Part shown: positions 12,452-24,170 of the stretch, piece by piece | Layout: each line of letters begins with the position of its first letter | How positions within the stretch are numbered: the first letter of the stretch is position 1 | Assembly: GCF_003255815.1 (NCBI RefSeq) | Contig: NC_037673.1 | Span: forward strand, 163,669,427-163,733,426 | From: Theropithecus gelada | Taxonomy: Eukaryota; Chordata; Mammalia; Primates; Cercopithecidae | Direction: 5' to 3' | Length of the DNA: 64,000 nucleotides | The notes under the pieces: model-generated | What the model was told of the DNA's origin: nothing | The model's input: the letters and a program-made list of their open reading frames with translations, nothing else | Databases searched by the model: none | Position numbers and translations under genes: made by a program

Positions 12452-12605
12452 TGGCTGCACGTCACAATCCTCTAGAAAGCTTTCAAAAAAATACCAGATG
12501 CATAAATGTACCCTCCTCCTCCAGACCAATTAAATCGAAGTCACTGATGGTGGGAACCCCAGGTCATTGCTATTTTCGAAACAGTTCTCCAAGAAAATCT
12601 AACAT
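12452..12605 (+). repeat. hAT-Charlie MER20/MER5-like remnant
   Basis: Contains 'ggctgcacgtcacaatcct', 'agaccaattaaatcgaagtc', 'ggaaccccaggtcattgcta' and 'aacatgcagccagg', the expected order in a MER20-type element. It lies directly beside the previous MER-type copy, suggesting two independent insertions or one longer element. Confidence 0.6.
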
Positions 12606-13658
12606 GCAGCCAGGATTAAACCCCTATCTTACTACATAAGAATTTTTGCATGCTCACAAATGATGGGGTAAAAAGAAATGCCAGTTCTCTCTATTACAGA
12701 TTAAACCCTCATCCCACCTGGAAGAAGTTAGCAGCATAAACTATAACACATCTGAAGTGGTGCCCACAGTTAATCTTGCAAGCTTCTTATGGGAAACACA
12801 ATATTTTGGTATTTCCCAACCTGGTGCTGTTAACAAGAATCATCCCTTGTTTGTGTTTGTTAATCAGCTTGATGAGCAGTTTCTGTGTTGATCGTCCCAA
12901 ACTGTGTTGGCCAGTTGCCAAATCAAGTGCATAAATTACACACTGCCCTCTCTCCAAGCTGCTCCCCACCCTGCAGAACATCAGGAAGGATTTCCTTTGA
13001 ATGCCCAAATCTGTGTAAGCCGATTGCTTAGACTGATACTTTGTGGGGTTGGTCTGATGCGACATGATCATGTGTCACAATATTATGACACTGTGATGAC
13101 AAATTTTAATGTTAAGAAGTAATATTTTGACCAATATCCAAATGTCAGTCTTTTTTAAAGGTCAGATTCTCTTTATATAATGGTGTTTCCTAGAGAAGTT
13201 ATTTATAGGTCTTGAGGCTCCAAGTACCAACCTAAGCACTGTATTCCAAGAACGAGGAAGCAACATATGGCTCAGCTCTACTGAGATTTGTTATCATCAA
13301 AGAATGCGTGAGTGTGCTGGTAATTCCTTAACAAAGACTAAGGAAAATCAGATGCCAATGACATGGAAATTTCAACATGGTTGACTTCTCTTTATAGAAG
13401 ACACTCTGGGTATTGCTAAAGTCCTATTGACCTGGGACCTAGAGGACCAATTTTAATCTTTCTTCCATTTCTATGTGTTCCTGTGGTGATTTCTCACCAG
13501 GTATCTATTTTTAAACTGTGATCATTTTATACTCTCAGATCAGGAACTCTACTGTAGGAGTCACCTTAGATTTGAAATTTCTAGCAGGTTATAACTCTCT
13601 TTGAGAAGTATGAGGGGAAAATAGAGAAGCAAGTAGTGAAACCTGCATTCCTAACAAC

Positions 13659-13989
13659 TATCTTCATTTGTTTTTGTTTGTTTGTTTGTTTTTTGAGACG
13701 GAGTCTTGCTGTCTCCCAGGTTGGAGTGCAGTGGTGCGATCTTGGCTCACTGCAAGCTCCTCCTCCCGGGTTCATGCCAATTCTCCTGCCTCAGCCTCCC
13801 GAGTAGCTGGGACTACAGGCACCCGCCACCACGCCCGGATAATTTTTTGTATTTTTAGTAGAGATAGGGTTGCACTGTGTTAGCTAGAATGGTCTCGATC
13901 TCCTGACCTCGTGATCCACCTGCCTCGGCCTCCCAAAGTGCTGGGATTACAGGCGTGAGCCACTGTGCCCAGCCTTATCTTCATTTGTT
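13659..13989 (-). mobile_element. AluY, antisense, with 14-bp target-site duplications
   Basis: Near-consensus antisense Alu (13673-13975) with a (TTTG)n-type head. Diagnostic young words are present: 'tcctgacctcgtgatccacc', 'ctcccgagtagctgggacta'. The exact 14-bp direct repeat tatcttcatttgtt lies on both sides (13659-13672 and 13976-13989), which is the hallmark of L1-mediated insertion. Low divergence suggests it is the youngest Alu in the window. Confidence 0.95.
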
Positions 13990-13999
13990 ATGCGACTTG

Positions 14000-15555
14000 G
14001 TTGACACTATTAGAAAAATATAGCTTGTATTATTTTTATTACTAAAATTATTTTTATCATTATTATATACTTTAAGACATCTCTCTCTATTATATCCCAA
14101 TTATCAGGACATAAAACTGGGTAGCGAATGTCTTTTTTCTTTATGCATATTCAGAAATGGATCTCCTTGTAAATGGCCAGCCCACTTAACAACAGAAGAA
14201 AGACCTGCCTAACAAAGGAAGAAATATATTCATTTATGCATTCATAAAAACAAGAATAAAATATAAAGGGTACCCAATATTTGCATAGCAGTGTCTAGTG
14301 CCTTCATGAACAGCAAAAAGAGACCTCTACTGAAAGATCCAGATGTTCAAAATGACTAAATATCCCTATTTTAAATCCTTTAGCAAGGATATTTAAAACT
14401 GGGATAAGAGAGGTCATCTCTGAAAAATAATCTAAGATGTGAATGCATACAGTCAGCTATCTATGTCAAAAACTACCTGTCATTCTCTGTTTAAGAAGTA
14501 GCACACACACACACACACATCTAGAAAAGATAAATGGAATATTCTGCAACAGATTGCTAACAGTGGGGTAATGAGAATACATGGTTCTCTATTTTTCTAA
14601 TGTTTCGTAAGAAGCCTATATTACTACTTGTATAATCAGGAAACAATAACAACTGTGGGTTGACTTGAAGTGCAGTTTGTTTTTCTTCTTTTTTCTTGTT
14701 TGCACTTTGTGATTACTTTAGAATCAATATATATTTTTATCACTCTTATTAAAATGTTATTTTATACTTACCAGTATATTAATACTTAAAAAAAGTTTCT
14801 CTGGATCTTTACTCCTAGGAAGTTACATTTCCTTCTTTCTAATTCCTATTCATTGGCTAATTGGCTCATTGTGCCTTCTACCATAGATAATGCTTTGTCC
14901 ATTAGTGTATATTTGGAGTCTTTGTATTTCTTGAATAAAATCTCATTCAGTGTCTGTGGAAATCTGCTCCTGAGATGTTCACAGATCTTTTAAGTAGAGC
15001 AATAAGATTAAGGAGTCTTGCTGAAATATTCGCAGGTATATTTCTGAGGGCGTATGCTGTACCCTTATCTGATCCACAGTACATCAGAAAAGCATGGAGT
15101 CCATTTGGATTCAAATTCAATCAATCCCTGTCTCCTGGCATGAAGAATGAACTCTCTGGAATAAAGAATCTTTGATCAGGAATTCCACACTCTCTCCCAA
15201 CACTGCCTTCTTATCCAACCCTACTCCCCCATATCCCGATGGAGGGAGAGAATTCTTACTTATAAAGATGGACAACTGAAACTTTGCGTTCCCACATAGA
15301 AAAAAAAAAAAAGACTTTCTTGGGTTTAACTTTTTGATGCAAAAAGGATATATCTGAAATATGACATAGGCCCTTATGCACAAGTAAGCTCAAGGATTGG
15401 GTTTGCTAGAACTAAAAGTTAAGAAAAGAACAGTCCCCCACCCACCACAAAAGAAAAAAATTCAGCAGATACTTATAAAGTATGTGCACAGGATATCAAA
15501 TATTTGAACAATCAGAATTTCATGCTATGATTTTTTTTCATATAATTGCTTGACA
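14000..15555. other. unique AT-rich DNA, no gene seen
   Basis: No exon or confident interspersed repeat. A short (CA)n run lies at 14503-14518. The frames 14975-15175 and 15117-15383 overlap on opposite strands and have no support. Confidence 0.6.
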
Positions 15556-15559
15556 TCCT

Positions 15560-15932
15560 CTCTAATCTACCATTTTACTCCTTATGTGTTGCATTTTCTG
15601 GACTCTGTCTATATTTACAATGTTCCCTCTGCCTAGGTTGCCCTAGCCCTTGTCCCCCTTGGTCAACAGATGCTAATACCCCAAAGACAGGAGAAAATGC
15701 TCCTTGTTTTTTCCTAGAGCATTTCTTGACCTCAGTGTAGAAATACTTCTTATTCACCTGTAATCTCATGATATTCTGTAGATACTTCTCTTAAAGTTAT
15801 TTTTTGATTGAATGCATTATTTGCACGTTATGATTTGTAAATTCAGAATTCTGTGAGGGTAGAGACCATAAATCCCTGTATTTCAACCTTAGCAAACAGC
15901 AGGCACTTATTAAGTGCTTATTGAATGAAGAT
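15560..15932 (+). repeat. L2 LINE 3' end, sense
   Basis: Recognisable by 'ccctctgcctaggttgccct', 'tcctagagcatttcttgacc' and the terminal signature 'gtgagggtagagaccataaa ... aacagcaggcacttattaa ... ttattgaatgaagatt', which is the L2 3' end. Confidence 0.75.
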
Positions 15933-16499
15933 TTAATCAAATACATAGTGTTAGGGGTTCCTTGTTCTGAGGAGAGGAAGACAGGTAGAGTTAACCTTCA
16001 ATGTACTAACAAGGCCAAATCCATCTTTTGCTCTATCAGAGTAACTGCACCAAGACGTTATGTAGCTTCTCTGAAGCCTCTGGAGAAATTCCATCCTCTG
16101 GTGGGAAAGGAGGGGAATAAAAAAAAGTTTGAGCTCAAGTCCATTAAATTCTTTTTAATAAGGCCTTACAAGGTATTCAGTATTTTGCTTTGATAGCTGT
16201 ATAAAGTCAGTCTTCTGACAAATTTCATATTGCCTTTCTTTAAGATAAATTTTAATTATTAAAGTGTCCAGTGAAAGCCTGATGATTTGGAGGCTGCAAA
16301 TTAGGCAGCAATGCTGAATGATGCAGTGTGACAATCGTGTGCAATAATGGGAAATGTATTCATCTTAGATAAGAAAGGTCATTCCTTCCAGTGCCCCTAG
16401 CTCATTTGGAAGTCAAAATGGACTGCAAGATTTCTTGGGCTAGGGATGTGCAGTATTTGGCTGAATATTCTACCTCTTGCTGCCAGATGGAAGAGGGTA

Positions 16500-16672
16500 C
16501 TGGGGAGCCAGTGTGGTGTTGTGAATAAAGCATGGGTACTGCATTCAGAATCCCAGCTCTTTACCTTACTAAGGGGCGTAGTTAAATGTCTCAATTTGCA
16601 TCTGGGAGGCTTAAATAAAGTCATGTATATAAAATTCTTACCATAGTATCTGCCACATAAGTGAGCTGGGAT
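16500..16672 (+). repeat. MIR SINE, sense
   Basis: Word order is that of a diverged MIR: 'ccagtgtggtgttgtgaata', 'gcattcagaatcccagctct', then a shortened 'ggaggcttaaataaagtcat' and 'taccatagtatctgccacat'. Confidence 0.65.
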
Positions 16673-16679
16673 TCAGGTC

Positions 16680-18685
16680 CTTTTTTTTTTGCTTTATTTT
16701 TTTCTTTTTTTGGCTAGCTATATAAATGGAGAAAATTTTTCAGCTTTTTCAGATTTTATCCTTCCAATCCACCATACACTGTACGGTGCTTAGCAAAGAA
16801 GATATGATTATGTTTAAGTGTTCAGCGTTTGTAGCTGCTCGACGACTGATATTATTCTACTCATATCTTAAAATAATCTCTCTTGAACTCATTGAAATGA
16901 ATTCCCATAACCTCTTCACATCCTTGTCTCTCCTTGCTGTGTGTTTGTTAGAAAGACAGTAGCCGCCTGTTGGTGGTCTTTTGTCACTAAGAACTATCTT
17001 TAGGCTTTTTGAAATTCTATACTATATATTCCCACATGATTTTCCTTTCATTTTAGTTTATTCCAGTAAGTATTGTGGGAGTGGTAGAAGAAGAAAGATT
17101 AAGCAAAATAGAAAATGATTTCTCTAATAGTCTGCTTTAAATCTATATCTAATAATGGTAAAGATAATAATCAATAAGAAAGCCTTGGCTTGGCTTCTCT
17201 CCTTTTATCTGGAGAACTCTTTTCTGTTCTTCATATAGTATTACATATTGTAGATCTTGATAACTGAGTGAATAAGTGAAGTATATATTTTTTTCAATTT
17301 TATAAATTGGAATCTTAAGGTTGAGAAAAAGCAAATCAGTCAGCAAATGGTTTCTGTTGAGTTGCAGCCCCTCTTTCCATCTGAGTCAGACTCTTGGTCC
17401 TGCTGCAGAACAGTGACTCTTAAGTCCCTGTTGTAGTTTTCACATTTATAAATAAGGAGATTGAGGTGTGATCTCCTGGAGTTACATTAAGTCCTTGAAC
17501 ATTCTGTAATATTATGACTTTTCAGCAATGTTGCTGTAACTAGAATCCATTGCCATGCTTCTCGGTTTAGTCTTTTCTGTATTGCAACTTAATGTGTTCA
17601 CTTTCTGCACTTAGGATAACTTTCCTCTCTTTTGTAGAGTAACCAGCTTATATCTTAAGCCCAGAATGTCTGAACACATGAGTAAATACAAAGAGTGAGA
17701 TGAGATGAAGGGTAACCTTGAAAACAGTGAAGTCACGTGTATGCTCACATAGACAGTTGATGGGGTTCTGTTGATTGGTGCAGAAATAAGTGACTGACTG
17801 GGTTAGCTTATGATGGCACATATAACAAATGTAAAGGTAAATTTTACAGATTCTTTAATATAGTCTCTTAACTCTCCTAAGTTCCTAAATTCCTCTTGAG
17901 ATGACAGAAAACACAGGCAAAAAAGGTTTCAGCATCACTGTACCCAGCATTTGTGGGTCCTCTGGGAACCTCATACCAATGTGTTTGAAGCTGGTGAGTG
18001 GAATAGAGAAGAAAGGAATGGCTACTCTTTCAAAATTCAATTCATTGGGGTGCAGTATTGTAACAAGTTTGTTATATACATTATCTATCACAAAGAAAAA
18101 TATATGTTCCTTGACCATTTTTGTGAGAAAAGTCCTTTGTACTAAGGAATATAAAATGTATCCCAAAGCAGTGCTGCTCAAAGTTAATCTGCAGAACAAA
18201 CTGCTACCAATCCACAATAAGATACATGGAGAAAGTGAGAGTGTTTAGAAATTTTTTAGAGCAATCTGATATAACCAGGATATCCATTTTTCTATTAATT
18301 CATTTTTATTATATTTTACATCTGTGATGTAGATTGGATTTTAAAAATAAAATCAGTTGTTCAACATGAGAAAGACTATTCTAGAAGGAATACAATTTTA
18401 AAAAATGAAAGAATAAGGAATAAAGATACGGTGGGCCACCCAAGAATTTTCATGTGACTATCCATCTATAAGTATGAGTGTGTTTGTGCAAACTGCAGGC
18501 ACCCTTTCTTTAGTTCTGTGTGGAAGGCCCTGGTCTTGATACTTTCCTTCTCTTATGTCTTTTAATCCTTGAGAAACTGTGTGCTAGATGTTTTTTAGAC
18601 CCTTATTTTTTTGGTCCCAAAGTGGATTTTCTCACAAAATGGTAGTTATCAGCAGAAAGCCCTGGTTTAAGTTTTCACTCTCATT
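16680..18685. other. unique AT-rich DNA, no gene seen
   Basis: No supported exon or repeat. Opposite-strand open frames of 110 and 115 codons overlap at 17885-18248. Two long frames on both strands of the same stretch, without domains or splice sites, indicate a stop-poor chance region. Confidence 0.6.
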
Positions 18686-18689
18686 ACAT

Positions 18690-19140
18690 CGATCCCCTGC
18701 TGTCAAAATGGGCTCCTGATCCCGGAAACAAGGTTCCCCCAGATCCTGTGAGCACGGAGCCATAGGCCCCCGCTCAAGAGTCCCATTCAGGTGGAGCCCT
18801 GTGCTTCGCTGCAGAGCTGTTTAGGAAATTGACAAATTTACAGCCCTGTCGCTGCCGTCCTTTCAATGGGCAAGCGCGGCTTCTCTTCCAGCAAGCGGAC
18901 TTAGATGTCTGTTTACTGTTTCCCTCAAATGTGAGCACTGCTGGTGATGCACGTCGCAAATGGAAGTAATATCATTTGAAGTAGTCCCGCTAGAAGCCCA
19001 GGAGCAATCTAACTGCATTAACTCTTCCGTCTGAGTGGAGGAGGCTGAAGAGGGTACAGAACTGGACCGAGCTGAAGTGAAGAGAACAGAACAATACACA
19101 GTCCCTGACTGCAAGCAGCACCGGCGCCTAAAGAGGTTTC
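18690..19140. promoter_or_regulatory. CpG-enriched unique block, candidate regulatory element
   Basis: About 17 CpG dinucleotides occur in roughly 450 bp, several times the density of the neighbouring DNA, and no Alu or other repeat explains them. GC content is also raised (for example 'cgctgccgtcc', 'caagcgcggc', 'caccggcgcc'). Two minus-strand frames (18774-18959, 18863-19114) fall here but show no domain. An enhancer, a cryptic promoter or an alternative non-coding first exon are all possible. No TATA box or clear splice donor was seen. Confidence 0.4.
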
Positions 19141-19421
19141 ACTTACTGCCTCCAAATGAATGACACCAGGGTGTCACAGGACATCTCATATTCTGTTGAC
19201 AAATCTTGCTAAGCACGGAAGTGGCTGAAACAGTGACTTCCTGTATTCTTGAGGGGTTTCTAATGTTTTATTCCCCCCTTATACCTCTCAGATTCTCCGG
19301 AGAGCTGTTTCTGTATGTACAGGAATGCCCTGTGCTGGTGGTTCCGTAGCACTAGGCCAAGAACTGTAGGCTTGCTTTATTGTTTTCAAAAGCTGCAGTC
19401 TACTATTTCTTTTTTTAATGA

Positions 19422-19882
19422 GTATTCTATCATTTTATTTTATTTTATTTCACTGTATTCTGTTTTCCCAGCTTTACTAAGGTATAATTAACTAATTAAA
19501 ATTGTATCTATTTGCAATGTATAGCTGTGTTTTGATATGCATACATTGTGGAATGATTATATCAGACAGTCTGACACATCCATCACTTCACACTCATCTT
19601 TTTTTTTGCAACATTTAAGATACTCTCTCAGCAATTGTCAAGTATACTGTGCTTTTTGTTAACTGCAGTTACCCTGCTGTACAATATATTTCCAGAACTT
19701 ATTCACCCTCTCTAACTGAAACTTTGTACCCTTTGACCAGTATGTCCCCATTCCCACCCTGCACCTCTCACCGACCCCTTTCTGCTCTCTGTTTATATGA
19801 GTTCAACGTTTTCAGATTCCACGTGTAAGTGAAATAATGTGGCATTTGTCTTTCTGTGTCTGGCTTATTCCACTTATTAATA
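19422..19882 (-). mobile_element. L1M 3'-UTR fragment, antisense
   Basis: Reads as the reverse of an L1MA/L1MB-type 3' UTR: 'ctttactaaggtataattaa', 'tgttttgatatgcataca', 'acacatccatcactt', 'ctgctgtacaatatatttcc', 'aactgaaactttgtacc', 'tttgtctttctgtgtctggc'. Truncated; no coding part of L1 is present. A (TTTTA)n run at 19430-19450 corresponds to its A-rich tail. Confidence 0.85.
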
Positions 19883-20204
19883 AATAAACTAAGATTCAAA
19901 GCTGTTGGGGTTTTGTCACTTTCTTGTAATAAATAATAGCCAATTAGTTATTCTGCAATGGGCATTAGGACTCAGACATTTCTCTCTTCATACTTGAACT
20001 CCTGTAAACCTTATTACCCAGCACGTTGTCTTTTCACAGCCTGATTTATGCTGTGGATTTGATTGTTTCCTAGGTATAGTGGAAAAAGAGTATCTCTTAA
20101 TACCATTCATTATTCAGTGCATCTTTACTTAGAATTTTCTTCAAACACAGACTTTAAGCTGCCCTGAGAGGTCTGTGTGGCCTCATCTTTAATCTCATGG
20201 CCAC

Positions 20205-20295
20205 ACCATGAGGCTTCTGCTAATACCCTCCCCATTTGCAGGTGAGGAAACTGAATGTTAGAAAAGGCAAATAAATTGCCTGACATCTTAGGACC
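20205..20295 (-). repeat. MIR SINE fragment, antisense
   Basis: Contains 'ccccatttgcaggtgaggaa' followed by 'actgaatgttagaaaagg' and 'ttgcctgacatc', the antisense MIR core. Confidence 0.65.
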
Positions 20296-20407
20296 ATGAA
20301 AGTTGTTCTTTGTCTCATTAAGACTTTTAAAGTGTTGTTAGACAAGATATACAAAAAGTTTAGTCACAAGTCATTAGAATTTATATATACAACTCTCTCA
20401 TGCATGC

Positions 20408-20448
20408 TCTCTCTCTATATATATATATTTAATTATGTGTGATATACC

Positions 20449-20476
<28 letters not shown>
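20408..20476. repeat. (TA)n microsatellite
   Basis: Two TA runs (20414-20430 and 20449-20476) around a short AT-rich spacer. Likely length-polymorphic and prone to cruciform formation. Confidence 0.9.
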
Positions 20477-20479
<3 letters not shown>

Positions 20480-20628
20480 GCCCATTTTCAAGCTGCTAAT
20501 AAAGACATACCCGAGACTGGGTATTTTATACAGGAAAGAGGTTTAATGGACTTACAGTTCCACATGGCTGGGGAGGCCTCATAATCATGGTGGAAGGCAA
20601 GGAGGAGCAAGTCACGTCTTACATGGAA
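20474..20628 (-). mobile_element. THE1/MST LTR fragment (ERVL-MaLR), antisense
   Basis: Antisense LTR 3' end: 'gctgctaataaagacatacc', 'cgagactgggtattttatac', 'acagttccacatggctgggg', 'aggcctcataatcatggtgg', 'cacgtcttacatgg'. The remaining half of the LTR is missing. It abuts a TA microsatellite. Confidence 0.9.
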
Positions 20629-20883
20629 ATATTTAAAGATAGTATGGCTTGGGTAAAAGTGTTCATGAAAGCGTTTAGTAAGAGTTAAAGTGAAACAGTG
20701 GATGGGGGTGAGGAAATGGGTAACCTGAAAAACAAGCCAATGAACTTGGTAAGAATGAAGTTTCTGAACTTGGAGGTACTACATTCATAGTGGTTTTAGA
20801 AAGATTTCTTTGTACAGGCTTGAGAGCAATGAGTTATGGCAGAAGCTTGGGAGAGGTACAGCATGCAGAGAAATTGGCCAGGT

Positions 20884-21238
20884 GTTTTTTTTTTTTTTTT
20901 TCTATCTTTCTTTCTTTTTTTTTTTTTTTTTTTTTGAGACAGAGTCTCAGCCTGTCTCCAAGCCTGGAGCACATGGAGTGCCATGGTGCAATCATGGCTC
21001 ACCGCAGCCTCGACCTACTGAGCTCAAGTAAGTGATCTTCACACCTTAGTCTCCCAAGTAGCTGGGACTACAGGCATGCACTACCACACTTGGCTAATTT
21101 TTTTTTTTTTATTGTTTATAGAAACGGGGTCTAGCTATATTGCCCAGGCTGGTCTCGAATTCCTGAGCTGAAGAAATCCTCCCACTTCAGCCTCCCAAAG
21201 TACTGGGATTATAGGAGTGAGCCACCATGCCTGGTTGG
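20884..21238 (-). mobile_element. AluJ, antisense, with long T-rich head
   Basis: Antisense Alu carrying old-type words: 'gcagcctcgacctactgagc', 'tcctcccacttcagcctccc', 'gagctgaagaaatcctccc'. A bipartite poly-T/TTTC head (20884-20935) precedes it. Divergence is high, fitting the AluJ class. The frames over the T-rich part are artefacts. Confidence 0.9.
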
Positions 21239-21889
21239 CTGTTCTTTTACAGTTGTTAAGTAACATAGCACGGCAGGGGAGGGCACAGAAGCAGAAAGGA
21301 AGATCTAGATGTGTGATATATGAAGGGGTGGAATCAACAAAAATTGACAGCATGGTATTGGAGTCCAACATATTGGTTCTTAACTAGTTTCAAACTTCTG
21401 TCACTTGTTAGACTTGTGGTTTGTAGACAAGCTATTGAACCTCTCAGAGGCTTGAAGAAGCAACAAGCTTGAGGTTTAGGCCTTGCTGAGTCAATGAATG
21501 TGTCCATAAGGAAGGACATATCTGGAGCACGACAGAGCGATCAGGTGAGGATAAGAGCTGAATAACTAAAGATACGACCCTGCCAGTGGTGTCAAAACGT
21601 GTTGATAAAACCCAAAATGGTTATTTACCAAGTGTCAAATGAGGATTACATGGATGTCTCATAGATGTAAGATCTCAGAGGCTAAGAATACTCATAAGGG
21701 ACTGTGGGTAGTCCTCAGCTGGGTAGAGAAAAAATAAAATAGGCGTTCTAAGGGAGGATGCCAATGTGAGTCAGGCTTGGAGACAAGAATGCTCCCTTTG
21801 CATTTCAAAGAGCGTGAAAACCACTTTAATGGACTGCAAAAACATAAGACTCCAAAAGAAGGCTGGGGCCCTGTGCAAATTGCCTTTGG
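21239..21889. other. unique DNA, no gene seen
   Basis: No exon or confident repeat recognised in this 650-bp stretch between the AluJ and the palindromic MITE. Confidence 0.55.
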
Positions 21890-22056
21890 AATTGCAGATT
21901 TAGCAAATAAAAATACAGGAGAGCCAGTTAAATTTGAATTTCAAATAAACAACAAGTAATTTTTTTTAGCATAAGTATGCACCGAGCAAAATTATCAATT
22001 GTTTATCCAAAATCCAAATTTAACTGGGTGTCCTATATTTTATCTGGCAACTAGAT
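21890..22056. mobile_element. palindromic MITE (MER-type DNA transposon)
   Basis: The left half 'gatttagcaaataaaaatac ... ccagttaaatttgaatttca ... aataaacaacaagtaatt' is mirrored by the right half 'aattatcaattgtttatcc ... ccaaatttaactgggtgtcc ... tatctggcaac', so the whole element is one long inverted repeat. I recognise it as a common human non-autonomous DNA transposon of the MER series but cannot fix the family name. Confidence 0.8.
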
Positions 22057-22084
22057 GTGGAGTGTCACAGGAAAGCATTTGGAC

Positions 22085-22215
22085 TATATTCAGTGAGAAC
22101 CATTTGAGTGGTATCTGAGCAATGGAGTGACAAGATAAAATAATTCGTAGGATAATTAATTTGGTGTGCAGGATAGAGGAGACCTTGAATGAAGAAGACA
22201 GCTGTGATGACATAG
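22085..22215 (-). repeat. possible L2 fragment, antisense
   Basis: Words such as 'gcaatggagtgacaagataa' and 'tgtgcaggatagaggagacc' resemble the body of reversed L2 copies seen elsewhere in this window (57.8-58.8 kb). Weak. Confidence 0.35.
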
Positions 22216-22948
22216 GGATAACAAGGTGAGAGTTGATGAGAACTCCCCTTTCTTCTATTATCATCTCTCAACGTGGGTTTCCATTCTGTCCTGTCACTCC
22301 AGTTGTCCCTTATTCCTGATGTCACCTACATCTCCTGCAGAACACACGATGACCTGTACTTCTTGAGGTTAAAATTCATCCTTAATAGGATTCCTTCTTT
22401 CTTTGGTTTTTCTGTCTTTGTCAATTGGCAGCATGTTGTTAACACAGTAGTTCTAGGTTAAGTAAAATCATCATTTCTCAGAGATAAAAATAGTTGTCTA
22501 TTTTCTTTTCAAACCAAGTTGTAAAACTTGTGAGTCCAAGTTGAGATAACTTTTCAGTCTCCTTTTCTGCTTGTACCTCTCAATGAATCTCTTCAGAAGA
22601 TTCCAGTAAGATGTTCACAGGGTACACAATGTAAGTTATTGACCATTTGGGGTGGGGGAGTATCTGCTCATATGACACTCTAGCCACACTGTAACAGAGG
22701 TAGGAGGTTAGAGATACTCAAGCTCCCCTTTGTCCCTTTTCTGCCCCTCAAAGGGGTGGCATAAATACAAGGGTTGAGGGAAATGGGACCTTAGAGACAA
22801 GGAGAAGTCTAGCAGAGGTGACCGTGGTGATGCTGCCTAAAGGAAACCCATGTCCTGCTTGAAGAAAAGCCAAAGTGATAGGTGAGAAAACAGTGGCAGG
22901 GAGAAGACACAAAACATGCAGCGGTTCACTGAAGACTAAGATTAAACC

Positions 22949-23301
22949 ATGATTTTAATACATCCTCTCCAAAATTCATGGTGAAACTTAATTCCCATTG
23001 TGCGCCCATTTAGGGAGTGATTCAGACATGATGACTACACCATCATAAATGGCTTAGTGCTTTATAAAAGGGCTGGGGGAAACTAGCTTTGGCCCTTCCA
23101 CATTCTGCCATGTAAAGACACGGCGTTTGTCTCTTCTGGAGGATGCAGCATCAAGGTGTCATTCCCTCACCAAAAACTGAACTTGCCAGCATCTTGAACT
23201 TGGACTTCCCAGCCACCAGAACTATGAGAAATAAGTTTCTGTTCTTTATAAATTACTTAGTCTCAGGTATTTTGTTATAGCACCATAAATGGACTAAGAC
23301 A
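22949..23301 (+). mobile_element. MST/MLT1-type solo LTR (ERVL-MaLR), sense
   Basis: Sense LTR: 'ttcatggtgaaacttaattc', 'ctttataaaagggctggggg', 'ccttccacattctgccatgt', 'cttggacttcccagccacca', 'gaactatgagaaataagttt', and the end 'aaatggactaagaca'. No internal retroviral sequence is attached. Confidence 0.88.
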
Positions 23302-23511
23302 AGCCATAGAATTAGAGCTCGCAAATCAAATGCAAGAAGTCAGAGTGGTTCATAAGCTCAACCTGCTTATGGTTGTGCAGGGCACTTGGGTCAAGGGAGC
23401 AAGAGGCACTGAAATCTAGCTTAGGATCCCTTTGCCAAGCAGTCTACATGGTTGCATCCAATAAAAAGGGACAGCTTTATCTTATTAGTAATAAGATACT
23501 CTATAGGCTAG

Positions 23512-23712
23512 TGGTGGGATTACACCATGCAGAGTGTGAATCCTGACTAGTAGTTGAACCATATGTTCTGATACTTGATCATCCTGAACCTGAGTCTCTT
23601 CACCTGTAAATGGTCTAATAATAATACCCACCTAGGCTCATTCTGAGGGTTAACAAGATTGATAAGCTATAATATACAAAATTTTTATCATAATGACTGG
23701 CATGTGGCTACA
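23512..23712 (+). repeat. MIR SINE, sense
   Basis: 'gagtgtgaatcctgactagt', 'cctgagtctcttcacctgta', 'aatggtctaataataatacc', 'tgagggttaacaagattga' and 'aatgactggcatgtggc' follow the MIR consensus order. Confidence 0.8.
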
Positions 23713-23817
23713 AATAAATAATAATCACTACCATGAAAACTCTAAAAAAACCCGAAGGGTGTACTAAGCTATTTAGAAGTCAAGTAAAATGCCTTGAAGG
23801 CAGATTTAACTTTATAA

Positions 23818-24012
23818 AGATCAATGATCAGCAAACTTATTCTATAAAGGACCAGATAGTAAATATGTAAGGCTTTGCGAGCCATAATCTCTCTTCTCTG
23901 TTCCATATACTTTAAAAAAAAAAAATCCTTTAAAAGTAGAAAAACCATTCTTAGCTTGTGGGAAATAAAAAACCAGCAGCAGACTAGATTTGGATCATGT
24001 ACTATGGTTTTC
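23818..24012 (+). mobile_element. hAT-Charlie-type MER element, sense
   Basis: Starts 'gatcagcaaacttattctat', continues 'aaaggaccagatagtaaata' and 'taaggctttgcgagccata', and ends near 'aaaaccattcttagcttgtg' and 'agactagatttggatca'. This is the common human repeat with 'gcaaactttttctgtaaagggccagatagtaaatattttaggctttgcgggcc' style head. A partner copy in the opposite orientation lies at 27850-28100. Confidence 0.8.
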
Positions 24013-24170
24013 TCACTCCTAGAACTCAAAGAGAATAGTAGTCTGTGAGTTCAGAAATTTGGGATATCTATGATTTTAGCATGGAGTCAGGCAACAAACA
24101 GGTAGAACTCATGACTTGCTTGCCCTAAGGCCTCAGGCTTACAGTTGATGAGAGCCTAGTTGTCTGGTTC

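Noticed and set aside
17885..18248. Open frames of more than 100 codons on both strands
   Set aside because: Overlapping frames on both strands, without domain, promoter or splice sites, are explained by local scarcity of stop codons.
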